The notes under the pieces: model-generated
Seen by the model: only the letters and a program-made list of their open reading frames with translations
What the model was told of the DNA's origin: nothing
Databases searched by the model: none
Shown here: positions 46,578-55,099 of the stretch, piece by piece
Layout of the letters: each line of letters begins with the position of its first letter
Numbering within the stretch: the first letter of the stretch is position 1
NCBI RefSeq assembly: GCF_963966145.1
Contig: NC_091049.1
Coordinates: 21,390,001-21,454,000, forward strand
Length of the DNA: 64,000 bases
Source of the DNA: Tenebrio molitor
Taxonomy: Eukaryota; Arthropoda; Insecta; Coleoptera; Tenebrionidae
Direction: 5' to 3'
Position numbers and translations under genes: made by a program

Positions 46578-47487
46578 CCTTCAAGCAGTAATATTTTTTG
46601 CCCTGAAATATGTTCTAATTAATGTATTCTAGTGCATTTTGTAGTGTTGGGTTACGAGTCTACAATTTAAAATTTCCCAGTCTCTCGCTGGACGAAGTAT
46701 AGTATCATACTTAGCAACTCGCATAATCTACAATTTTTTTCTCTTCTTTTACTCATGTTAAATCATGTGCAAATGTGAGTTTCTATAAATAGTCATAGTT
46801 AAACAAAGCTAGTATTTATATTTGATTCTTTTGTACCGATGACGTAACAGTCAAGACCATAACAAATCTGATGTACTCGTATTTCTGACCACGAGATCCA
46901 TTCCATAATTATTGCGCCTTTTCAGCATTTTAAGGGGGGACCTAGTCAATCGAATGCGAACTGTGACATAGTGAGGAGTACCTAATAAGTTTCAATAAAA
47001 GTTGCTTAGTAAAGTTTGTGCAAAAGTGCATTTATTTACACATCACTGAGCATCCTGTTTCTGTATGTTAGTGTTGTGGTGAGACTATTGTTTCTAATAA
47101 GTAACAATTGATCTTGCTGATCATCAGGACCATAATCAAAACACAACTAGTAAGATGGTGCGTTGTCGCGTAGTACCCATTGCATACCTTCTATCTAAAC
47201 CTCCAAATTATTATTGTCACAAAATTCCCAAAATTGAGTTTATTTGTAAAAAAAATTCGTTTTATAAAACATAAGAGCACTCGTTATTTACAGGTACTCC
47301 TGCCTGCGGCAGTCGTGCTGCAAATCTTACTCGTGTCTTAATATAATTTTTATAAAACTCATGTTTTAATATACTATTATCTAACTTGCATGCTGCAAGA
47401 TAAATTTCCCGCGTGAGCCCTTCGGTGGCGCTGAAAATTTCTTCGCCACCTGAAGTAAACGAATCAAATTCGGTACTAATTTATTTG
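46046..47487. other. LITAF upstream/intronic region
   Basis: Contains a small inverted-repeat element at 46473-46704 (ATAGTTTGTCCAGCGAGAGA / TCTCTCGCTGGACGAAGTAT) and a TTTA microsatellite around 46552-46577. A looser palindrome lies at about 47265-47385 with the core CCTGCGGCAG. No exon was recognised. Confidence 0.5.
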
Positions 47488-48121
47488 CTGATTCCCTAAT
47501 TTGTAGACGATTAATAATAATTAAACACGCATTTTGTTCAAGGTGAATTGACGTTTCCGTCTGACTTACGTCATTTAATTCGAAGATAACCGGGAAGTAC
47601 CTATTTTGAGACTATAACCACAAAAAAGTGGTACCGCATTTGAAATGTTTATGTACTGTTCAAAATTTGTATTTTGTGCTTACTAAATACTTTCAGAAAA
47701 TTGGTTGCTCACCACTCCGTTTTATTATTTTACAGAAAGTAATTCCCCTGCGGTTGATGCTCAGACCACACTCACGTCACACAAACCGCCATGACACCAC
47801 TGTTAACGTAATATCAACTAAAATTATGTATTTTATTTGTTAACGATTACCAACTTGCGACACCTTGATAAAGAATCGAGTTTGATGTGTTATATCAATT
47901 CTGAATTTGATTACAACAATTATAATTATTTTGTGTAGATACTGCCCCTTTCTACGACAGTTGTCTCTCTCCCACTCAGATCATCGCGTCAGATTTCGAT
48001 TTATAAAACGGTTAACAATAATCATGTAACATTACGGTTTTCAAGCGTAACAGTTAATATTGCTATACAATATATCACATAAAATATTACACTCAAGAGG
48101 AGAAATTTTTAATTTACTTAC

Positions 48122-48227
48122 TAAGTGGCTGAGGCATCGGTGCAGCTGGGGGGAGAGTTTGCGGAGATAATACTTGTGGGGGTGGTTGTTGCAGATTATA
48201 GGGGGGCGGTTGGTCGTATTTGTTCAT
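48122..48227 (-). CDS. LITAF-like gene, proline-rich first coding exon 2
   Basis: The ATG at 48227 opens MNKYDQPPPYNLQQPPP, continuing to PAAPMPQPL and ending at the donor GTAAGT (48121-48116) in phase 1 after 106 nt. It has the PPPY motif expected of LITAF N-termini. It lies 4-5 kb upstream of the LITAF-domain exons and joins both in frame (99 or 100 aa). A duplicate lies at 58402-58507. Confidence 0.78.
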
Positions 48228-48408
48228 TGTGCACTTTCTTAAATACGCCGACAAAAATGGTAGGTACCACTCACGTTAGCCCTGGTGGCGAAGTGAAAAC
48301 GATCGCAATCGCAGTAACCAGAGCTGCAGTAATCTGCAAAGCACTGTTTGCGCGGCTTACGTTATCATGTTATCAACATTTTCTTATCTTATTCATGGAA
48401 TTACTCTC

Positions 48409-48642
48409 TCACGCTTTTAATGTCTGCACTCTTTTATTAAGTCTGAAGCTCGGTTGACCGTAAATAGAAGATTGATAAATTGGGATGTTATTAAAAAGTG
48501 TAACAACAAAAACGAATATAATAATCATAGAGAAAGTATAATAAAAATAAGCAACTTGTAAAATAATGTGTGCTTCTGAATTAATGAATCGATTATTGAC
48601 CAGGTGGTGGTAGAATTTCAAGCTCTTATCTACACCTTCCAT
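48409..48642 (-). CDS. Conserved short ORF with a membrane helix (uncertain)
   Basis: A 77-codon frame starting MEGVDKSLKFYHHLVNN with a hydrophobic segment FYYTFSMIIIFVFVVTLF. The duplicate at 58665-58970 keeps the frame open and nearly the same peptide. The frame ends at AAAAGCGTGAG, which could be a splice donor, and an acceptor-like CTTTGCAG with an open segment (ITAALVTAIAIVF) lies just downstream. I do not recognise a family; it may be a real small exon set of a gene or simply duplicated DNA. Confidence 0.25.
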   Translation of the reverse strand: MEGVDKSLKFYHHLVNNRFINSEAHIILQVAYFYYTFSMIIIFVFVVTLFNNIPIYQSSIYGQPSFRLNKRVQTLKA

Positions 48643-48721
48643 GATATACGATGTTACATAAATAATGGAAGTGTTCTATAAAAAATATAAACTTAATATT
48701 GAACTGGATAACAACTAAATA

Positions 48722-49204
48722 CAGGGTGTTTTTGAAATGCGTGTACAATTTTTAACCACAAGCTACTGGCTTCATGTAGAACTCGGAAAAAATATTTAAA
48801 AAATTCTGTCAAAAAATAAAATGACATTTATTTTTTGAGCTACAATTGTTTTTAATTGCTTTTAGTCTTCTATGTTGTCCTACAACCTCGTAGGTAAAAT
48901 TTCGGCACATTTTAAAAATACACCCTGTATATCATATTTTATAAAACGTATACCATTGCGGTTTCCTTGTTCTAAAGCATATTTCCTATAGGTTACTTTG
49001 CATTGGCGTACATTTTATAAAACATAATATACAGGGTGCATTTTAAAAATGTGCCGAAATTTTACCTACGAGGTTGTAGGGCAACGTAGAAGACTAAAAG
49101 CGATTTAAAAAAATTGTAGCTCAAAAAATAAATGTCATTTTGAGTTCTACATGAACCCAGTAGCTCGTGGTTAGAATTTTTGCACGCATTTCAAAAACAA
49201 CCTG
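48722..49204. mobile_element. 483-bp MITE absent from the paralogous copy
   Basis: CAGGGTGTTTTTGAAATGCG at the left and CGCATTTCAAAAACAACCTG at the right, flanked by TA (48720-48721, 49205-49206). At 58972-58985 the duplicated segment passes through this point without the insert. Internally it shows an inverted arrangement around ATACACCCTGTAT (48920) and ATACAGGGTGCA (49030). Confidence 0.85.
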
Positions 49205-49235
49205 TATGTGAGTACAAAGTTTACATGGATATGTA

Positions 49236-49939
49236 CAGGGTGATTCAAGTTTTAGCGCCCGATCGAGAACACCCACTTCTAATCAAAATTCTCAAAAAAT
49301 TCAGGAATGATTGTGCGTCGTTGTAGAATATTCTGTACAAATGTGAATTCTTTAATATATTTCATTTTAATTCAATAACTGTTAAATTAATTTACATAAT
49401 TTTTCATTGAGAGTCCTTTCAAACATTTAGGTCATTGACGGTGTCATTGAAATCATGAAAACATCACCGGTTTTTGAAATGAACGGAATTTATTATCAAA
49501 GTGCAAAATTTAGCGATGATTAATTATTAAATTGTTCGTCACTTCCACAAAAGAGGTTGAGATGGGTTTGTGGTACTCTTTAGGGACTTAAGAATATCTA
49601 GAAAACCTCTCAACAGATGTTTGTTAGATGTTTACCAACAATGAGGTATTTATTTATGACACTGTAGATTGGAAATATTTTATTCACTTTTGGCTGTTAA
49701 TGTTAAAATTGGAATAATTCAAAAACTAATAATTTTCTTTTGATGCGAATTTCATAAATGTGTTCTTTGAATTAATTGTGAATTATGAGCGTGTACAAAT
49801 TTTTCAAACATTTTATGGCTCTGAATGAAGTGATACGGGAAAATTGATTGTACACATTTGAGCCTTATATCAAGGGAATGTAACTCCAATGTTTCGTAAT
49901 TTTGACTAATTTTTTTAATAGAGTTTTTCGTGTACCCTG
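49236..49939. mobile_element. TIR element shared by both duplicates
   Basis: Starts CAGGGTGATTCAAGTTTTAG after TA (49234-49235) and ends in a worn ACCCTG before TA. It is homologous to 59007-59638 and to the long copy at 31834-33190. It was present before the segmental duplication. Confidence 0.75.
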
Positions 49940-49974
49940 TACATATGGCACGGCAAAGTAGTCGGCTCTTGGTA

Positions 49975-52603
49975 GGGGAAGTGGGCCTAAAATGGGGTAT
50001 GTAGGTAAAACGGGATATCAGTGTTTAACCCGCAACGAGAGCTGGCAACTACTCGTATTAGCACCTAATGCGTGTGTGTGGACGCTAGTGTTAGTGGTCT
50101 GCTGTCAAAAGTGCGATCCGCTTGTGTTTTAAACAGAGAGAGTGATTTTATTGGTTTCGGAAGTTGTGAATGTAATAATTAGTGTTTACGGAATAAGCTC
50201 CTGGAAGAGAACAACTCGTGCTCTTGGGTTGTTACTGCGCATCAAATTGTCTTCAAAGGTTAGTTAACAAGCGATGCAGGCCAAATTGCTCTGAAAGACA
50301 TTTGTTTTTCACGCGGTAATTTTAAAAATTTTAAGACAAATGTAGGTAAAATGGGAAATTTTTACGCCTTAAAACGGGATAGTATCCCGTTTTACCTACA
50401 CCAGCCCAGTATTTATTTTTATTTGTTTTCAGATGCCTTCCACTTATAAACGAAAAACCGACCGCCAATCTTGGTCCGAAGAAGCTATGTCTAGGGCACT
50501 AGAGGCGTTGCGAAATGGAACATGTGGTTACTTAAAAGCTGCTAAACAATTTAATGTTCCAAAGTCGACTTTAGAAAGGCGTTTTAAAAACAAAAATAAA
50601 CAGGCACTTGACCATTCAAAACAACTGGGGAGCAGAAAATTAACGTTTCCAATGGAACTAGAGAAACAGTTAGTAGATTATGTTAAAAACATGGAAGCTA
50701 TGTTATATGGACGAACAACAAGAAGTATTCGAAGTCTTGCGTATCAAATTGCTGTTAGAAATAATATCGTTCATCACTTTAATAATGAAACTAAGTTGGC
50801 AGGATGGCACTGGTTACATTCCTTTCTGAAGAGAAACAATTTGTCTCTTCGCAGTCCTGAAGCAACTTCTGCGGCAAGAGCGCAAGGCTTCAACCGAGAA
50901 GCAGTTGGCTCATTTTTTGATATTTTGAAATCGCTCCAAGAGAAACATAATTTCCCGCCATCAAGAATATTTAACGTGGACGAAACAGGTATCACTACTG
51001 TCCAATCTCGACCATCAAAAATTATTGCTGCCAGAGGAAGAAAACAAGTAGGCTCCCTAACATCAGCCGAACGTGGGGAGTTAACGACTGTAGTAATTTG
51101 TATGAGTCCAAGTGGCATTTTTGTCCCACCTATGCTAATTTTTCCTCGAGTGCGAATGAAACCTCAATTTGCTGATGGAACTCCGCCAGGTTCACTATCA
51201 GTTTGCCATAAATCTGGGTGGATGCAATTAGAGTTGTTTGAGAAATGGTTTGATCATTTCGTTCATCACACTCAAACTTCGAAAAGTAATCCAGTATTAC
51301 TCATACTGGATGGGCATAAAACACACACCCAAAATATAGCAACCATAGAAAAAGCACGGCAGAATGGAGTAACAATTTTATGTTTACCACCGCATACCAG
51401 TCACCGTATGCAGCCGCTCGACGTTTCGTTTATGGGGCCACTCACCACTTTTTATACTCAAGAAGTGGAAATATGGTTGAGAAACCATCCAGGACGCCGC
51501 ATTACTATAAACGAAGTTGGATCTTTGTTCGCTAAAGCATATCTAAGAGGCTCAACACCTTTAAACGCCATTAATGGTTTTAAGAAAACTGGATTATATC
51601 CATTGGACCACACAGTATTTACAGAAGATATGTATGCTGCAGCTTTGCCAACTAGTTATGACCCACCTCAAAACAATGACAGTACTGAAAATGATGCAGT
51701 TGCAGCTGTGTCACCTGAAATGGAAGATGCAATGGAACAAATTCAACGTGACTTTGTAAGAGAGTCTACACCAGATGAGCAAATAATCACTCAAGTTGAA
51801 AAACCATCAACTAGCAGCATGTGCAATTTAATCAGTCCTGAAACAATTGCTCCATATCCGAAAGCTAAGAATGTAAAGCTATCAAAAAAGAAAGTCAGCA
51901 GAAAGGGTAAAGCTGCAATCCTTACCAGTACCCCTTATAAAGAAGAGTTAGAAAAATCCCTGGTTCAGAAAAACAGAAAAAATAATGCAGACAAAATGAA
52001 AACGAATAGAATAACTTTCAAAAACAAAAACGCTGCAAACAACAGCTCATCGAAAGGTAAGAAACAGGAGTCTAATGTGACCAAAGCACGAGTATCAAGG
52101 ACCCAATCCAGTAGCAGCGAATCTGACGTTGATGTGGAATGCCTGTTTTGCGGTAATAACTATTCTAAAGACCACTGCGGAGAAGGATGGATAATGTGCT
52201 GTCGTTGCGGCAAATGGGCCCATGATGAATGTGCAGGTGTAGAAAGTGATGATGATGACGAATTCACATGTGATATTTGCCTACAAAAATAAAGTTTTTG
52301 AAAAATATATTTTCTAAATAAATCTTATTATAGGAATAATTTCCCGTGTTAAATCCATATCCCGTTTTACCTCCAGCACTTTCCCATTTTACCGACACTG
52401 TGTAGGTAAAATGGGAAATTGCAGACATTTACTAATTAACCACATGTAACTACTTGTTTTTTATTTTAGATTGTTTTTGATGAATATATGTTTAAATCAA
52501 TAACTATACTATAGCAAGATTTACTTTACACAATTTTACAACACTTATTTTTTTTTATACATAACGTTAAACGTTAAGTATCCCATTTTAAGCCCACTTC
52601 CCC
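49975..52603 (+). mobile_element. pogo-type DNA transposon, apparently intact
   Basis: The ends GGGGAAGTGGGCCTAAAATG and CATTTTAAGCCCACTTCCCC are inverted with one mismatch, flanked by TA (49973-49974, 52604-52605). The orthologous spot in the duplicate (about 59678) reads TTGGTACATATAATTG with a single TA, an exact empty site. Six short TAGGTAAAAYGGGA-like motifs lie near both ends (about 50008, 50344, 50378, 52364, 52383, 52403), probable transposase-binding sites. It holds one uninterrupted 619-codon transposase gene. Confidence 0.93.
50433..52292 (+). CDS. pogo-family transposase with C-terminal PHD finger
   Basis: A 619-aa uninterrupted protein. Residues ~13-55 form a Psq/CENP-B-type helix-turn-helix (LKAAKQFNVPKSTLERRF). 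Residues ~73-145 form a Tc5/CENP-B second DNA-binding domain (GWHWLHSFLKRNNLSLRSPE). Residues ~175-380 are the DDE_1 nuclease with Asp183 (NVDETG), Asp293 (ILDGHKTH) and a third acidic residue Asp330 (MQPLD). A long polar, basic linker leads to a PHD-type zinc finger at ~569-617 (CLFCGNN...CGEGWIMCCRCGKWAHDEC...CDICLQK). The start Met follows an acceptor-like TTTTCAG, so a 5' intron is possible; no other Met precedes it in frame. All catalytic residues are kept and there is no stop, so the gene looks young. In jerky/pogo relatives similar proteins have been domesticated, but the flanking inverted repeats show this one is still a transposon. Confidence 0.93.
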   Translation: MPSTYKRKTDRQSWSEEAMSRALEALRNGTCGYLKAAKQFNVPKSTLERRFKNKNKQALDHSKQLGSRKLTFPMELEKQLVDYVKNMEAMLYGRTTRSIRSLAYQIAVRNNIVHHFNNETKLAGWHWLHSFLKRNNLSLRSPEATSAARAQGFNREAVGSFFDILKSLQEKHNFPPSRIFNVDETGITTVQSRPSKIIAARGRKQVGSLTSAERGELTTVVICMSPSGIFVPPMLIFPRVRMKPQFADGTPPGSLSVCHKSGWMQLELFEKWFDHFVHHTQTSKSNPVLLILDGHKTHTQNIATIEKARQNGVTILCLPPHTSHRMQPLDVSFMGPLTTFYTQEVEIWLRNHPGRRITINEVGSLFAKAYLRGSTPLNAINGFKKTGLYPLDHTVFTEDMYAAALPTSYDPPQNNDSTENDAVAAVSPEMEDAMEQIQRDFVRESTPDEQIITQVEKPSTSSMCNLISPETIAPYPKAKNVKLSKKKVSRKGKAAILTSTPYKEELEKSLVQKNRKNNADKMKTNRITFKNKNAANNSSSKGKKQESNVTKARVSRTQSSSSESDVDVECLFCGNNYSKDHCGEGWIMCCRCGKWAHDECAGVESDDDDEFTCDICLQK

Positions 52604-53094
52604 TACATATAATTGTATGATGATAAATAAATAATAAAACATGCATTTTTACTTTTGTATCTTTTTGTTAATGCATATGGTGAGAGTAATTTTTCTAGTA
52701 AAACCTGTTAATTCATCAACTAAAATGAATCTTTATTTAATGGGGTGTTTGGTCCACAAATCAAAATTACAAAAAAACAATTACATTCTAAATTGTGTCA
52801 CCAACATTACAACCAATAATAATTAGTGCAGCTGCAGCACAATCCACTGGCGGGGGCTGCACTATACAGTGAGTTTTTTTTAAGACTGCCCATAGGGTTT
52901 TACATGCTAAGTGAAAAAAATATTTTTTGCGCGATTGTACTCTATTTGGTTGTTTACCACGTCTGTTTCCAAGATGGTAAGCTCTGTTTACTCGTTGCTA
53001 ACGATAAACTCGATGGTAAGTAATTTTTGGTGTTCTAGAACGGTAAGTAAAGTTTATTCAAAATTAATCGATTATTATAATAATTTTTATGTAG

Positions 53095-53870
53095 ACGGAA
53101 GTTGAAGACAAGATGTGGGGGCACTTTCTGGAAACTCATAAAGCTCTTGTAGTCGGCTTTCCTTGGCGCTGCAATGAAATAGCATTAGCAAACTTGCCGC
53201 GACATTGGCATTGTCAAAATTTTCATACCCCGCATTTTCCTTGTCTTCTTGATTAGGTAGGTACACATTGAGGTTGTTGGTTTCGAAAATAATTCTTCAT
53301 TTATGTAGACAGAAGTTGAAGACATGATGTTAGCACTTTCTGGAAACTCACACGGCTCTTGTAGTCAGCTTTCCTTGCTGCTGCAATGAAATAGCATTAG
53401 CAAACTTGCCGCGACATTGGCATTGTCAAAATTTTCATACCTCGCATTTTCCTTGTCTTCTTGATTACAAATTGAGATCGTTGGTTTCGAAAATTCTTCA
53501 TTTATGTAGACGGAAGTTGAAGACAAGATGTTAGCACTTTCTGGAAACTCACACGGCTCTTGTAGTCGGCCTACCTTGCCACTGCAACGAAACAATTTTA
53601 GTAACAGACTTGCCGTGACATTAGAATTGTCAAAATGTTCATACTCCGGATTTTCCTTGTCTTCTTGATTACATATTGAGTTCGCTGGTTTCGAAAATTC
53701 TTGATTTATGTAGACAGAAGTTGAAGACAAGATGTTGGCACTTTCTGGAAACTCACACGGCTCTTGTGGTCGGCATTCCTTGCCGCTGCAATGAAATAAT
53801 ATTAGCGAACTTGCCGCGACATTAGTATTATCAAAATTTTCATACCACAAATTTTCCTTGTCTTCTTAAT
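53095..53870 (-). repeat. Four ~200-bp tandem repeats (coding)
   Basis: Unit landmark TTTTCCTTGTCTTCTTGATT recurs near 53236, 53446, 53650 and (one change) 53850, with ACTTTCTGGAAACTCACACG in between. The spacing of 200-210 bp corresponds to 67-68 codons. Units differ by scattered substitutions and small indels. Confidence 0.9.
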
Positions 53871-53979
53871 TACACGTTGAGGTCGTTAGTTTCAAAAATT
53901 CTTTATCTGTGACGCCACCCACATTCAAAGTTTCTTCTACAATATCCATTTCGTTTTCGGAATCACTAATATCACTCAT
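53365..53979 (-). pseudogene. Repeat protein of the TIR element, two nonsense changes
   Basis: From the ATG at 53979 the frame reads MSDISDSENEMDIVEETL, an acidic start, then tandem units with the core QEPCEFPESANILSSTSVYI and EFSKP, each about 67 aa. A TAA interrupts the first unit where the others have CAA (CNQED), and a TGA replaces CGA in the third unit. Both are single C-to-T changes, so an intact ancestor with at least four units is easily imagined. The units keep two or three cysteines. I do not recognise the fold or function. Confidence 0.55.
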
Positions 53980-54593
53980 TTTACTGCTTGTTTTTCAACA
54001 CAACTGACGATATTTGCGTACAAAAACTGCAATGGCGGTAGTTGTTTGCAGATTGCCTTAGAAACGCGATACAAAAATCGACATTGTGACAACACGATGT
54101 GAAGGGCGTCGTATCGCATTGCATTCTAGTTAGGAATGTTTTGTAATAAATATTCAATCGCGCAAAAAATCTCATAAGCATGACGAACGTTAATGACAAT
54201 GTACGGATCTCAGACAATATTGGAGTCGTCGCAAGCTCCTCCTCCAAACAATTGTCTTCGATCCGTACATTGTCATTACCGTTCTTTATACTTAATATAC
54301 TATTTAGGGCGCCGAATAATAGTACGTCGAGCGGCCGCCAGAGTAGCGCCATTGTCGGTTCAACCAGCACCTGCCGATTTCCACTTTTGGACGCTTTCGG
54401 CGCGCTAAAAAATATTTTTTTCACAACTTTTTCGACAGTTTGGGATATTGAATTGTAATCTATCCGATAGTTTAAAAAATCTTCCAACTTTGTTCCAAAA
54501 ATGGTTTGAATATTTTCATCGGAACAAAAGTTAACAGGGGGTTGAAAAATTAGCATGTAAAACCCTATGGCCAGTCTTAAAAAAAACTCACTG

Positions 54594-55099
54594 TATGTAT
54601 GTATATCTGCAATGGTACCTTGAACCACGTTGAACCTGTTAGGACGGATCTTTAATTTGTTTCGGACGCAGCCGAGTTACTTCCGACGGTCAAACATTTT
54701 GGGGCTTTGTAGCAGGTAGTGAACGGTAAGCGATTAGCGGCGGCGATAAGAATTAGATTAGAAATTATATTGCCTCAAATTCCTAAAATATTAAATTTAA
54801 AGATTTCTTGGTAATTATGTGGATGTCACAAACAGACTTTTTACGACAATGATTAAAATCCTCTTATCTAGTGGGATGCAGGTGTAAATCCCACTTGATT
54901 TCAGTTATTTATTGCTTTAAAAAAGCGTCAGCGTGAAAGTATAACATGTATTCAAAAGTTTTGTACTGTAAAAATATGTACATATGAACTCAAGGTAATA
55001 TCATAAATTGTTTACAATAATATTATCCATAAATCACATTACTTATAATAATTTAATTATCATATCTGCTGAAAAAAACGTAACCGCCCGTCTCTCTTA
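54594..55099. other. Intergenic, nothing recognised
   Basis: No domain or repeat was identified between the TIR element and the Gypsy remnant. Confidence 0.4.

Larger units (their letters stand above)
47488..52723. repeat. Segmental duplication, copy 1
   Basis: Colinear with 57808-59803 from TTTGTAGACGATTAATAATA at the left to ACCTGTTAATTCATCAA at the right. Copy 1 is longer because it contains a MITE (48722-49204) and a pogo-type transposon (49975-52603) that copy 2 lacks. The shared part includes the LITAF first exon and a TIR element (49236-49939). Confidence 0.9.
52867..54593 (-). mobile_element. 1.7-kb TIR element encoding a repeat protein
   Basis: CAGTGAGTTTTTTTTAAGAC at the left and GTCTTAAAAAAAACTCACTG at the right (arms about 43 bp, to ATGCTA/TAGCAT) are flanked by TA (52865-52866, 54594-54595). 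The minus strand carries a frame of ~67-aa tandem repeats (53979 downward). The left portion up to 54470 has an open frame (54628-53981) running through the terminal repeat, and an inverted pair around CATTGTCATTAACGTTCG at 54180-54290. No known transposase domain was recognised. Confidence 0.8.

Noticed and set aside
50433..52292. Domesticated host gene (jerky/CENP-B-like)
   Set aside because: The ORF is still flanked by inverted repeats and TA duplications, and an empty site exists, so it is a mobile element, not a captured gene.
53095..53870. CRISPR-like array of regular repeats
   Set aside because: Units are 200-210 bp tandem repeats with a continuous reading frame and no unique spacers; the genome is eukaryotic.
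54180..54458. Plus-strand frames (92 and 71 aa)
   Set aside because: They lie antisense to the minus-strand frame of the TIR element and partly within an inverted repeat.
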